64,000 nucleotides of DNA from Rhizaria sp. SCN 62-66 (GCA_001724265.1 MEDY01000096.1:1-64000), one strand, 5' to 3'; counted from the stretch's first letter, positions 46,838 through 58,843 are shown. The notes: a model not told the origin generated them from the sequence alone. Made by a program: numbers and translations.

Positions 46838-49516
46838 TCACATATCGAGCAGAATATCCGCCATCAAATCCTCCTCGGCCGAGTTCATACGCGTGTGGTG
46901 CTGACCCTTCAGTCCTTGCTTCTGTCCCTGCTGCTGCTGTTGCTGCTGCTGCTGGGGCGTCGCGAGTGAGCGCCGCGCAACGCCCGGCGAGAGCCCCAGA
47001 CTGGCGACCAGCCCCGCCAGGTCGTCATCAAGTCCGCCCAGCGTGGCGCCCGTGGTGGCCGTGCCCACCCTCTCCGGGTCCAGTCCCCGTCTGATCAGCG
47101 ACAGGCGGTTCGCCGCCGCCGTGGGGCCCGGCGACGCGGCTGCGCTGACGCCGCCCACGCCCAGCAGACAGGTCCCGTCGCCGGAGCTGTTGAGCAGCGC
47201 CTGCGCGGGCGACGCGGGCAGAAACGGCGACCTCTCGGCCAACTGAGCCCCCGCGCCGTTGTTCCCGCCGTTGGCGGCGTTGTTGTTGTTGCCTTGGAGC
47301 TGTGCGTGCGCCTGCGGGGGCGTGAAGCCGGCGCCTGTGGAGGGTAAGTACGCCTTGCGCTGGTCTAAGTACCCCCCGGGCGCGACAAAGCCATCGCTCG
47401 CCCCAGAGGAGGCGTTAGTGTTTACGTTCGCGTTGAGGTTCGAGCACACGCTCCCGTCCTGCTGCGGCGGCTGCGGCTGCTGCGGCGGTTTGGCGCCCGC
47501 ACCGTGGTTGTCGTCCTCCCAGGACGCGCTGAGGTCGAGCACGGCCATGGGGTCATACGCCGATACAGCCGTCGCCGCCGCGGCCGCCGCCATGCGCGCG
47601 CGACTCTCGGCCGCCACGGCAGAGCCCGGCGTGGTCAGCAGGTCGCTGTGGAGCCGCTGGCCGAAGGCGGACAGCGGGCGCGCGTGCCCAGGGGTGCCCC
47701 CCGGTGTGTTACTATGGACGCCGGAGGAACCCACGGGCGACGAGACGGTCGTGGCTGCCGCTGCGGCCTGTGAGCTGAGCGCGCCGCTGCTGCTGAGGGC
47801 CTGGAGCGCGGCGGGGTTGGGTAGGGACCCGCGCTGCGCAGTCTGCCACTGCTGCAACTGTGACGGCTGCGGCGCCTGCGACTGGAGGGACTGGGTCTGC
47901 GCCTGGGGACTGCCGGTGAGGAGCTGGTCCAGCTGGCCGTCCAGGTGGCTCAGCAGCGACGGGTGCTGCTGCTGCCGGTCGTTTGCAGTGGGACCGACAG
48001 CCGCAGACCCAGAGCCAAAGCCAGAGCCAGCGCCCGCGCCGGAGGCGGAGCCAGAGGCCGTTGATGACGAGGACGGGAAATAGCCATAACCGTTGCCATT
48101 ATTGCTGCTGCCGCTTGCAGTGGCAGCGGGGGGCGAGACACCCGGCGTGGCCGGTCCATACGCACTGCCGCCGCTATTATTGTTGCTGTTTGTGTTGGTA
48201 GTGTTGCGGGCGCCGGCAGCGGAGGCCGCGGCGGCCGAAGCGGACGAAGCTGAGGCGTCGTCGCCGAGGTCCTTAGTCTGGATCTTCGGCAGACCCATCG
48301 CTGCGCACAGCGCGTTGCACCGGTGGCGCAGCAAAAACGCCCTGTAGACAACGATGCAAACAACGAACAGGGGAGCAAATGCAAGATTAGAACAGGACCG
48401 CTCGAGCACGAGATGAAGGGCTATCACGACTAAACGACCAGATGATATCGAAAGCAGGCATGATATGACAAATGCCACTAGGTAATTGAAATACAATTGC
48501 AATGTTCACAAGTATATGTGTGTTTTGTTATGTTTTCTGAGGCCGTACCTGATGCCCGTGTAGCCTAGGTTTCCGACGCCGAAGCCCTTGCCCGAGAGCG
48601 TGTGGATCTGGGGATCGGTGTACGTCTCGCCCACGCCCTGGATATCGCAGATCAGGATCTTGCCGTCGCTCTTGGCGTACGTGAAATGCGAGAACGCGTT
48701 GGCCACCACCACAGCCTCGGAGTCGGCCGCGCTGGCCACGGTCCCGCCGGCGCACACGCCGCTGCCGGCCACCGCCGAGCTGCTACTGCTGCTGCTGCTG
48801 CTGCTTCCGTTGCCAACGCCGGCGTTGGGCCCCGTGGCAACGGGGGGCGCGTCGGCAACCGCGCCGACGTTGTTGTTGTGCTTGGCGAACTCGCCCTTGA
48901 TGTGGGGTTCGCAACCCGCCAGCGGGCGCCCCGGGCGGTCCACCATTTCCACCACAAATGCCTCTACGAACGACACCGGCCGGACCGCGCTCAGCCCGCC
49001 GCTGCCGCCCGCGCCCGCGCCGGAGCCGGCGGCGGCGCTGGCGAGCGCGGCGGGTGACGGGAGGAACTGGTTGAACTTGGCAGCCCAGCCTGCGGCGTAG
49101 ACCTGGGCTTCAACATCCTGCGCGTACAGAGTCTTGGGCGTCGAGGGGTCCATCGCCAGCTTCGCCACGTACAGCGACGGCGCCTGGCCCGGAGTGCGCG
49201 CGAGCAGGGCGCGGTACGCCTCGCGGAAAGCGCCTATGATGCATCACAAACGCAAAACAGGATTTGATAATGCATATGAGCGAAGTGCACGTCAAAAGAA
49301 AGCACGTAGTAAAAAAATAAAGATTTACAGCGATATACAGAGTTTGAGTGCAGCCATGCACAATAATTGTGCTGAGATCGCGCGTTTGTTGACGCCCGTA
49401 CCGTTAGCGAAGGGCTTTGTCTCGATGGACATCTCGGAGGCCTGTTTGGTCCATTGCTGGCCGTCGTACGAGTGGATGAGTACACGCTCTGCAGGGCGGT
49501 ACACGGGGGCGTCCAT
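46838..49516 (-). CDS. Alpha-kinase (eEF2K/MHCK type) with long disordered tail (767 aa)
   Basis: Alpha-kinases are atypical Ser/Thr kinases such as eEF2 kinase and myosin heavy-chain kinase. Exons 49516-49402, 49233-48549 and 48341-46838 join in phases 1 and 2, with donors GTACGG twice and acceptors ATAG and ACAG. The domain begins near residue 20 and includes KPFANGAFREAYRAL (glycine-loop equivalent), YVAKLAMD with the candidate ATP-binding Lys, EAQVYAAGWAAKFNQF, and then FSHFTYAKSDGKILICD. The signature DIQGVGETYTDPQIHT starts at about 235, followed by GKGFGVGNLGYTGI and FLLRHRCNALCAAMGLP. An Ala/Ser/Gly insertion sits inside the domain. Residues ~300-767 are Ser/Gln/Ala-rich and end in an acidic DLMADILLDM helix. 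The three exons are needed to rebuild the domain; the stop is TGA. The substrate cannot be assigned. Confidence 0.88.
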
Positions 49517-49903
49517 CTCGGCGGCACGGGGGCAGGCTCACAGACGTTAGGTCGGTGGACTCGCGCGCTGTGTCGCAGCAGAGCTCAGGGAGCTGGGAGG
49601 GGAAACAACTGCAAGGCACGAGGGTGTGTGGTGCCGTTGCCGCGGGGGGACAGAGCGCGCTGGGTCTGTCACGTGCGGTGAGTGCGACAAAGCAGGGCTC
49701 AAAGGAATGCAGAAAACGCTCGTGTACAGAGGCACTGCGGGTTGTTTCGCTGTGAACTGGGAGCTGGAGGGCTAGTGGAGCTTTGTCGAGCGAGGTTGGG
49801 GAGCAGGGCAAAGGGGCACGTGGGATTAGATAGCTGTGAGAGTCAGGATGGAGGCTGCGGATCAAAGTAGTGAGAAAGCAAAAGTATATAGTATCTGTAC
49901 ACC
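49517..49903. promoter_or_regulatory. 5' flank of the alpha-kinase gene
   Basis: A G-rich (plus strand) stretch directly upstream of the kinase start, probably its promoter and 5' UTR. Short ORFs on both strands carry no motif. Confidence 0.4.
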
Positions 49904-50257
49904 ATGTATGCCTGTCCGGAGGGTTAGATATGTGCGTGTGGGAGACAGAGCGGACGGTTTCTTAGTGAGCAGCTGAGACCTTTACTGGTCAAGCGGGTGG
50001 GCAAGATATCCGCTCAGTTGACAGCGAAGATCAACCACGATGACTATAAAAAAAGAGGTGCAAATACACAGCAGCAGTGCTACCAAGATACGACTGTTAT
50101 GCCCGAATTGAACGTCTGAATGCTTCAGTCACAGTTGATTTCGGCCGACTTGAGAAAGCCGTTGACAGGTGGCTGTTGGCTGGCCGTCGTGAGGCATGCC
50201 GCGCCTCTTTGGAGGCCAACTTTACAGCTCTGCACCGCATGTTTAGATCGTTATAGA
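49904..50257 (+). other. Doubtful small gene or gene remnant
   Basis: Two abutting open stretches in different frames. Frame A starts at ATG 49904 and, if a TAG at 49925 is read as sense, runs to a TGA near 50118 (…FLSEQLRPLLVKRVGKISAQ…). Frame B is open from about 50050 to a TAG at 50255 (…CYARIERLNASVTVDFGRL…ASLEANFTALHRMFRSL). The two would join if GTGCAAATACACAG (50058-50071) were removed, but 14 nt is too short for an ordinary intron here. A frameshifted remnant, an unrecognised exon or chance are all possible. No homologue was recognised. Confidence 0.25.
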
Positions 50258-50383
50258 CACATTTGTGCCGTTTAAATGGAAAAGATACGGAGTAATTTTA
50301 CTTGATTTGTATTTTCTTTTCTTCAAGTCTTCTCACGTCTCTCGTAATCCTGTCTTTACTCTCATCGCCTTTCACACAGGAGA

Positions 50384-50650
50384 ATGTCGTCGTCTTCCAC
50401 CCGCGCGCACGAGGACGCCGCGACCCAGCAGGCCGCCGAGACGATGGAGTCTCTATTCGAGATTTCCCAGCTTCTCAACACGGGACTGGACCGCACTACA
50501 CTCTCAGTGCTCACCAGTCTATGCGAGTGTGGCGTCAGCCCAGAGGCGCTCGCCACAGCCGTCAAGGAGCTACGCCGCGAGAAGAGGCTCATCGACGCTG
50601 AAATCGCCGCGGCAAACGCGCAGAGCACGCACAGCAATAGTTTCCGGTGA
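50384..50650 (+). CDS. MZT1: MOZART1, gamma-tubulin complex targeting factor (88 aa)
   Basis: MZT1 binds the N-terminal extensions of gamma-tubulin complex proteins and is needed to recruit and activate gamma-tubulin ring complexes at microtubule-organising centres. The core ETMESLFEISQLLNTGLDRT followed by LSVLTSLCECGVSPEALATAVKELRRE matches the human protein (ETMDVLLEISRILNTGLD...LCEQGINPEALSSVIKELR) over nearly the whole domain. The length (88 aa) equals the usual size, without the low-complexity inflation seen in neighbours. The ATG at 50384 is four bases after a CACACAG that looks like a 3' splice site, so a 5' UTR intron is likely. The stop TGA follows N-S-F-R. The stop overlaps a possible GTGAGC donor, but the product is already complete. 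Confidence 0.93.
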   Translation: MSSSSTRAHEDAATQQAAETMESLFEISQLLNTGLDRTTLSVLTSLCECGVSPEALATAVKELRREKRLIDAEIAAANAQSTHSNSFR

Positions 50651-51435
50651 GCCACCTTTGGCTGTGTGCGATTGCTGACTTTGGTGGATTGTATGTGCTC
50701 TCAGAGAGCTCTAGTTTTAACGCCACCTCCCCGATTTCGTTCTGGCCATTCCACATTTGTCGTGGATATACTTGTCTCAATCGCTTGTATTTGACATGTA
50801 CAACATATATGCCAATACTACAACCGTGTCATAGTCGCACGCGATGTGCTTATTTAGTTTTATTTTATTGAGTCTCTATCTAGTCTTTTTGCTGTCACAG
50901 CTTTGCAACTTCTTCAGCACCCTTCCGTCACGACGCAAGCTTGACGACGTTTGGTATCGTAAAAATTTGAGCGTGCCATTGAATGGTTTATATTCTACGA
51001 CGCTGTTGAGTGCTGTTGCACAATAATCGAGTTTGACTGCGCACAGGCCGGCGGTGTCCTGACTGCTTTGATCTGAGCGAGATCTTCATATCAAAATACA
51101 CAGGATGTATCTTTTCAGTTTGAAAAATAAAGGTGCCAACTCATATCACGTGACTTTATTTGCGATATATTTTAATTGCATCGCCATTTACATCTATTTA
51201 CCTGACAGTCGCCTCTGTTTAACTTCAATAACGCATTTGTGGTGGATGCTGTGCTGCGGTTAGTGGTGGCGAGAGCGGGTGGCTGGCCACGCAAGCCGAC
51301 CTCCGAATCCAGCACGCCATCTCAGCACTTCCCCATCGTTGTTTCGTCATGCCAGCACTAAGAATAGACATATCATCTTACGTCATTTCTTTCTTTTCTT
51401 TTGTGTGTTTCATTTCCCCTGTATTTGCGTTCAGT
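50651..51435. other. Intergenic region, no gene seen
   Basis: An AT-rich spacer between two plus-strand genes. It ends in a pyrimidine-rich stretch with TTTGCGTTCAG immediately before the LSM3 start, suggesting a 5' UTR intron acceptor at 51434. No further gene is supported. Confidence 0.45.
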
Positions 51436-52061
51436 ATGGAGGCTGAGGCTTTGCAGTCGGCGTCGTTCGTCGTCGAGGTTCCCATCGATATGGTGCGCCT
51501 GTCGATCGACGAGATTGTCGTTGTCAAGTGCCGTGGCGATCGCGAGCTCCGCGGCAAGCTCCACGTACGTCTATTACCACTTCCACCCGGCTGTTTCCAC
51601 TCTTTATTCCCCTTTCGTAGCCCACAATCTGACTGCCTCGATCCGTCTGTTGCTCACCTTCACTCACTTCTCTGTTATTCTGCTCTCGCTTCTAGGCCTA
51701 CGACGAGCACATGAACCTCGTTCTTGGCGATGTCCTTGAGAAGATCTCCACTGTTGTCGTTGACCCCGAGACTCTCGTTGAGTCTGTGAAGGTCCGTCTC
51801 CCCACATGACCCTCCCTATCTTTGATCTTGACATCACCTTTCATCGACATGTAACTCATTAGGATTGTACTCTATCGATATCTCATACGACTTTTGTCTG
51901 AGACTATCATATGTATATGCTTCATTTAGCTTACGAGTATTTCCCGTCTTTTGTTTGTCTTGCTTTTCGCTATTGTTATTCAGGTCGAGGAGCGCACGTT
52001 CGACCTGCTTTTCATCCGTGGTGACTCGGTCATCCTCCTCTCCCCACCCCTGCGCGTCTAA
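51436..52061 (+). CDS. LSM3: U6 snRNA-associated Sm-like protein LSm3 (100 aa)
   Basis: LSm3 is one of seven subunits of the LSm2-8 ring on U6 snRNA (splicing) and the LSm1-7 ring (mRNA decay). Exons 51436-51564, 51696-51791 and 51984-52061 join in phase 0, with donors GTACGT and GTCCGT and acceptors CTAG and TCAG. The Sm1 motif ([35 protein letters not shown]) and Sm2 motif ([18 protein letters not shown]) match human LSM3 almost throughout, including RNDRELRG-HAYD and the final APPLRV. The length is 100 aa against 102 in human. The start was chosen at the ATG one base after a TTCAG acceptor; the ORF-only upstream extension is hydrophobic and intron-like. The stop TAA lies directly after RV. 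This gene gives an independent calibration of intron borders in this genome. Confidence 0.95.
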
Positions 52062-52752
52062 TCGTCCATGTCTATGTACACTGCTATATACCCCGCTATT
52101 GAATGCGGCGATGACGACCGCATTGCGCACCGCACTCGTAATCTGCGCGACTCACAGCACGCAGCCGATGTTTCATACTGTGTCATATGACAGTTGCATT
52201 GCACGACCTTTACCACTACAACTCAGCTGCGCTATCACAGTTACTCGGTCGTGACGTGAGTATGGATGCGCAAAAACACAACACATCCACATATCATTAA
52301 TACCAATCAAAACACATCCAATATAGAGTATAAGACGTATATAATACGTGTATTGTCGTATTAAACATGTTCCTAGCAACCACTTTGAATACATATTTTG
52401 ACCCCGTTATTTACACACTTTGCACGGATGCTCAATGTTGTTACTCAACTCGAATCTATTGATTTCGTTGAGATAGCGTTTGTTGTATCCCATTCGCCTG
52501 GCAAATTATTGGCAAGCAGATAGGCGGCGGCAGAAGATTTCACACGCTATACTTAAAACACAGGAAAATAGTTTAGATTTTATTAAACATACACTGGAAC
52601 ACCTCATTAAAATAATAATACAAGTGTTATAATTTAAAATACCTGTACAGGGCAGCAAAAACAAACAAACACACACGTGCCTGTTACGTACTAGTCTCAC
52701 ACAACCAAACAAGACAAACTCGGATTGTTTGGTACGCCAGAGCAAAGCCCGC
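52062..52752. other. Convergent intergenic region, no gene seen
   Basis: An AT-rich spacer holding the 3' ends of LSM3 (+) and exportin-7 (-). Short ORFs are chance frames. No RNA gene was recognised. Confidence 0.5.
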
Positions 52753-55700
52753 TCAGACGCCGTCGGGCCGGCGCACGCACTCGGACACGGTCTTCCTAAA
52801 CATCATGAGCGTGCCCGTGACGGCGTCAATGCTCGTCCCGTCGTCGTCGTCGCCGTCACCGTGCCCGTCGCCGCCGCCGCCGCTGGAGCCGCCCTCAAAG
52901 CAGCGCCTGGCGAGCTCGGCGACCTCGCCCGCCGCGGTTTGGATCGCGCCCACGCGCTGCTCGGCTGAGACCACGCCCGCGAGCGACATCCCCCCCACGC
53001 CCGCGCCGCTCATCGCGCCAGCGCCGCTACCGGCGGCGGCGGCGTCGGCCTGCGCGGAAGAGACCGCGCCGGCGCAGAGTCGGTCGACGTATTCGGCCCA
53101 TGCGCTCGAACACGTGTAGATGAACGGCAAAACGACCCGCGTGAGCGCGCCGCCGCGCACCTCGCCGGTCTCGAACACGAACTGCGTCAGCACGGTCGAC
53201 AGCAAGGCGGCGAGCACGTCTTGCACGCCGCCGACCTGCCGCTGCAGCTGGGCGACAAGCCCCGCCGCGCGCTGGCGCCCGCGCGACACGCCGCGCCCGC
53301 CGCCGCGCGCGAAAGCCGCGTCGCGCGAGGAGCCCTCGAGCAGCTTCGTTGTCTCCTTAGTGAAGACAAAGAGGTTCGACAGCGCCTCGATGGCGAAGAC
53401 GTGCGCCTTGTGCAGTGCGTGACCGGCCGGGAAGCCGCTGTACAGCTCCGCCGCCGCGGCCAGGTACTGCACGCACGCGCGGAACGAGTCGGACGGCAGC
53501 TTGAGCAGCGCGGCGGGCGCGGACTCAAATGCTGCGTCCAGCAGCTGGAACAGCGCGGCGACGAGCTCCGGCCGCGACAGCACGTCCGCGCGGTCGATCG
53601 TCAGGATGAACCCCAGCACGGAGCTGAGCATGCGGTCCAGCGACGGGTCGTTGAAGGCCTCGAGGCAGCCCAGCGGGCAGAACCCACCGGACAGACAACG
53701 GAACGCGATCTCAAGACAGCTCGCCGCAGCGCTGATCTTGTTGCTGTAGCGTTCGCGCGCGGCGGCGCTGTTGCTGCCGCCGTCACCACCGCCCGCGGCA
53801 CCGTGTTTGGCGCCCGCAGTCCCCGCGGTGGTGTCCTCCCCGTTATCATCGTCGTCGTCGTCCGTCTCGGCGTCGACGCCCCCGCGCGCGTTGATGCCCA
53901 GTCCGCCGACGCTGCCGCCCTTGCCACCCGCGCCCGCGCCGGCGTCCGCGCCCGCGCCCGCCGCGCCGCCGCCGGGCCCGCCATGCACGGCGACCGCGGC
54001 CGCGCCCGCGCCGGCGCCGTTGACGCCCGCACCCGCAGCGTTGACCGCGGCCGTGAGCGCGGCGGTGGCGTCGGCGTCGGCGTGCGCCTTGACGCCCGCG
54101 GCACGCGTGCAGTAGACCTCGACGACGAGCGCGCACGCCTTGAAGAAGTGCACGCCCGCGGGCGAAGTCGGTGCGAAGAAGATCCGGCTCGACCGGTTGT
54201 CGGACATCTCGACGAAGAGGCCGAGCACTGCCTCGAGCACGTCTGCCTCGCCCCACCACGCCTCGACGGCCTGCGTGAGCAGCGCAACGTAGTCCGGAAA
54301 GGCCCACTCGAACACGTGGAGGTAGTTGGTGCGCGTGGAGCAGGCAGCAAAAAGTCCATGCAGCGCGGTGCAGAGCCCGTGTGCGAGCACGGCGGCCCGC
54401 GGGTCCGGCGCGGGCCGTTGCAGCTCCACGGCGAGCAGCCCGAAGCCGGCGTCAAGCGGCAGCAGCAGCGCTGTGAGCTTCGGCTGTGCGGGGCGCGATC
54501 GCGTGACAATCGACGCCAGACACTCGTAGTAGAGTCGGCGGAACGGAGCCAGCCGCGTGTCGCGGCCCAGGGGCGACGCGGTGTGCGAGTTGAGCAGCGC
54601 GGCCGCGGCCGGGAGCCCCCACATGGTGCTGGCAACCGAGTACGTTGTGCTCATGTCGTGCAGCAGCTCCAGCGCCGCCGACAGCACCGGCTCGCGCCGG
54701 TGGTCCGGGTGCGCCCAGTGCGTCAGCGAGCTCGACAGCAGCTGCAGGATCACCCCCACGGCGTCGCGCGCGTTGAACGTCACGATGCGCGCCAGCGGGG
54801 ACAGAGGGATCTCGGTCGCCGACCGTGGTACAGGGAACATGAGCGGCATAAGCTCGTCCGCCGTCCAGTCCGTACCTTCGTCGACGAACTCCAGGTCGAG
54901 CAGGTCGTCGAGACTGCCCGTGATAGTCAGTGAGCCGACGCCGGAGGCCACCGACGACGCCGGGGACGTCATCGTGGGCGTCGCCAGCGCCTTGCCGGCC
55001 CGCCCCGTGCTCTTACCGCCGCCGCTGCCGTGCGGGGGCAGGGGCCGGATCCAGGACAGGGTCTCTCCGATCATCTGGAACACGGGCGCGGCCGACCCCC
55101 GCGAGTGGCGCAGTTGCGAGACGGTGCAGTAGCGCTGCGAGAAAGCGCGCGCGAACGCCAGCAACGCCAGGTCCAGCGTCGGGTTGCGCGGCGGCACGGC
55201 GTGGTTGACCGACGGCGTCCGCAGGAGACTCGCCTCGCCCAAACCCAGCGCACCGCTCGCACTGTTCGCGCCGCCGCCGTTATTCTTGTTGTTGTTGGCG
55301 CTGGAGCTGGAGCTCGCGCCGCTGCCGCATGCCATAGGGGCCGGAAGCCCGTCGAGGCAGACGCCGCTGAAGGCGCCGTCGCCGGGACCCCAGCCAGGCC
55401 GCTCCACGGGGTTTCCGCTGCGGTCAACGGGCACGATCTCGGCCGCCAACAGCGTCAGCACCTGCGCTGTGGCGCCCGCACCGGCGCCCGCGGCCTGGAC
55501 CGTCGCGGCAGTGCCGCCGGACTCGGACGCCACGCGCAGCGCCGCGAAGCCCGTTGCCGCCGCGGACTCGAGCTGGCCGTAGACCTGCGAGTGTGCGGCG
55601 GAATCGAAAAACGGGAAATCGGAGATTTCGAGAGGATATATGAGATTATGGGCACAAAGTTCGGAATACAAGTTTGAAATAAAGACATAAACATCAATTC

Positions 55701-58700
55701 ATATTAACTCTTTTAAATAAAGGTGACAATATGAAGATATAGCTCGCCGCCGTACCTGCGCGGAGATGGCACCGAGCCTGACTGGCAGCAGAGGGAGCAC
55801 GGCCCACACGGTCACGGCGATAACCACTTCGGCGGCCTCGAGCGCGTGGCTCAGCCCAGACCGCGTGCGCTGGTCTGCAGGCCGGCCCGACGCGGCGCCT
55901 GCGTTGAGCAGCGAGAGGAAGAGCGAGCTGCCCGACAGACCGCCCGTGGCCGAGGCCGCCCCGGCCATCGACCCGCTGCCGTTCACACCGGCACTCGCTC
56001 CACCGGCACCAACACCGGCACCGGTAGCCCCGGCGCCCGCGCCGCCGGCGCCGCTGGTGATGCCCGAAGTGGAGGCCGTGGCGGCGGTGAACGGCGAGTA
56101 GAAGCGCCCACCCCCGCCCGCGCCCCCGCCCGCGAGTGCTAGCGTCGGCCCGAACGACTGTAGGTTCCCCGGATGCACGCCGGGCGGGGCGAGGGCGGCG
56201 GCGGCGGCGGCGGCCTCGGCGGCCTCGCGCGTCTTGGCCGCGCCGTCGCCGATGCCGAACAGCGCGCGCAGCGTCGAGACGCCGCCTAGCGCGGCCGCGG
56301 CGCCGCTCAGCAGTGAGTTGGTCGACAGCGTCGCCGGTCGCGGGCCGCCCAGCCGGTCCGGGGTCAACACAGCCGCCGCGAGCGCGATGAGGTAGCCCAA
56401 CCGCGCCTCGCAGGCAAGCGTCTCGACCGCAAACGCGATGCGCTTGGCGGGGGGCTCGGCCGGTAACGAGTCGACGCAGCTGGCGAGCGCGCGGAAGCCC
56501 GCCACTTCGCGCTCGAGCGAGGCGATGAGCGCGTGCGCGCCGCCCGTGGGGTGGAAGCGCGCGATGAGCGCGAGCGACAACAGCTGCTCGCTGTAGCCGG
56601 GCTCGTCCGTCAGCTGCGCAAGTCGCGCCAGCGCGTCCTCAGTGGAATTCGCTGCCGCGGTCGCCGCCGAGATGAAGGTGAAGCGCGCGGTGATGTAGCT
56701 GCCCATGACGTCGGTGGCCGAGTCAAGCACTTGCGTCTGCAGCGGGGCTGCGGCGCCCGCGCCCGAGGCGGCCTCGGCGGCCTTGGTCCAGAACGCCAGC
56801 AGCTGCAGCAGCGCGGGCGCAGTCAGCGGGCCCGCGTCCCCGCGCGCGGCGGCGGCGGCGGCGGCGGCGATGGCGGCGTCGGTGAGCGCGCGCGTGACCG
56901 TGAGCCACTGCGCAACGGCGGCGGCCGCGGGCAGGCTCTGCTTGCTGCCGCCGCTCGTCACGTCCAGTGGCTGTGTGCGGTGCGTCGTTGAGGGCGGGCT
57001 CGCGTCCACAACGGCGATCGACGCGGTCACGGGGCGCATCGGCACTGACGCGCCGGGAGGCGCCTAAGCGTTATGGTCGAGAGCGAAAACAAAAATAGAG
57101 GTATGCGTGAGTTATATGCAATAAAAGGGAAAATTTTTAATTGGAAACATACAAGTAAAGACACATATACATTTTCATTATAACAAGAGCTATTGAGAGG
57201 ACATACCTGCACGCCTGCGTCGTATGCCGCCGCGACGCCCCCGTGGAGGCCCGGCATGGCGCGGGGCCCCAGCGACTGCAGCGAAACGAGCCGCAGCGGG
57301 CATGGCACGGCCGGGTTGAACGCCTCCGTCACCTCGGCCCACGAGAAGGCCGACGTGACGCGGAAGATAAGCCGCGCGGCGACCGTGAAGAGCTCGGGCT
57401 CAGCGCTTAACAGAGGCTCGCCGGACGGGTCCGCGGGGTCGGGGGACGCGAGCGCGGCCAGCAGTGGCATCGCGCCGAGCAGCGAGTGGCGCAGCGCGCG
57501 CGTGTGCGCGGAGGTGTTAGTCCAGGAGGAGGAGCGGTAGCTCAGGATGGAGATCACTACCTCGAGCACCAGCTGCGGCGTCTCGGTGTCGTCCTAGATA
57601 AACACAAAGAGATAAATTGCGCAAAACGGAGGGTTTAACAATAAAGATGAGTAATACATACATTAGTTCGCAATGTCAGATAAAAAACGCAAGTAATTGC
57701 ACATTTGACTAACTATGATGCGAATACGCAGATATCATGCGGATATATCTTGCGATTTGTAAGCGTACCTGGTCGACGCCGCCGGCTAGCGTCCACAGCG
57801 CCTGCTGCAGCGCGGGCCCCTCGAGCGCCTCGCGCCAGGGCTTGGAGTTAAGCAGCATGAGCGAGGCCGTGTCATCGGGCCAGTCATCGGGCGACAGGAA
57901 GTGGAAGTCGTATCGCAGGCACGCCTGGATGAGGGTCAACGCGCTCCGGACCACCTTCTTCTGGTCGCCACTGCTCACGGTCCGCGTGCCGTTGCCGTTG
58001 CCGTTGGCGCCGTTGCCGGCGAAGGAAGGCCTGCCCGCGGCGACTGAGTAGAGCACGTCGACGGCGGCGTGAAAGATGGCCAGCAGAGGAATGGCGCCGA
58101 AGGACAGCGTGGCGCGCCGCATCGCCGCGAACGACAGGTCGGCCACGCGCATCGCCGCGTCGGTGGGCCGCGTGGACCCGAACTCGGCCACCATCTCGCC
58201 CCAGACGGTCATGGCCGCCGCGCAGTGGGCCGGTGACAGCGCGAGCAGGGCGGAGACGGCCGAGGGCACCTGGCGCAGGTCGGTCGTCTCGCCCCACGTC
58301 ACGCGGGTCACGCGCGCGAGCACCTGCGCCGCGGCGGCAACGAGGAAGGGCGGGAGCTGCCCCGCGTAGGAAGTGAGGAACTGGAGCAGCAGCGAGCAGG
58401 CGCGCTCGAGCACGTCAAGGGAGAGCTGCTTCCAGTGACGCGTCACAATGCGGCGCAGGCTGCGGCGGCGCCGCGGAGACACGGGGGGAAGCAAAGAGCG
58501 GGAGACAGAACAGTCGTACAGTGAGCGCGTATCAAGCGAAGCTGAGGCGTTTTGTTGGCGAAGGGAAGACGCGAGAGGGGAGTGCGGTATACTGGGAAAT
58601 ATGAAAGCAGACAAGAAGAATAAGAGCGTACCTCTGAAGAACAAACTGTAGTGTGTAAGGATCTTGTGTCATTTGCAGCACGTCGAGAAACGGCGGCACG

Positions 58701-58843
58701 TTTTGCGGCGCGATCGAGAACCCGGACAAGGCTTGGCGCGCACGGCGACGCTCGTCGGCGTCGGGAGAGCCGAACAGTGCGCGGCACATCGCAGCCATCT
58801 GCGCCACAAGGTCCGCTGATATCGCGGGGCCCTGCGCACTCAT
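52753..58843 (-). CDS. XPO7: Exportin-7-like nuclear transport receptor (1809 aa)
   Basis: Exportin-7 (RanBP16) is a HEAT-repeat, RanGTP-dependent exportin of the importin-beta superfamily. Exons 58843-58632, 58459-57769, 57593-57207, 57063-55756 and 55584-52753 join in phases 2,0,0,0. Donors are GTACGC, GTACGC, GTATGT and GTACGG. The N terminus (MCRALFGSPDADERRRARQALSGF, then FVLQSLRRIVTRHW) fits the importin-beta N-terminal helices. Family-like blocks include FLSPDDWPDDTASL...LNSKPWREALEGPALQQAL, VYGQLESAAATGF, and YVALLTQAVEAWW...MSDNRSSRIFFAPTSPAGVHFF. The late block CLSGGFCPLGCLEAFNDPSLD and the end FETGEVRGGALTRVVLPFI also correspond to XPO7. The animal protein is about 1087 aa; Gly/Ala/Asp insertions account for the rest, the largest near residue 1500. 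XPO4 is the main alternative. Stop TGA. Confidence 0.87.

Noticed and set aside
51349-51435. Longer LSM3 N terminus starting at 51349
   Set aside because: It would add a hydrophobic segment absent from LSm proteins and it crosses a pyrimidine tract ending TTCAG; the ATG at 51436 gives the expected 100-aa protein.
53221-54933. 570-codon ORF on the plus strand opposite exportin-7
   Set aside because: It is an antisense shadow of a conserved, spliced gene. High GC and few A/T at codon third positions leave long open antisense frames throughout; its composition is Arg/Ala-rich with no motif.
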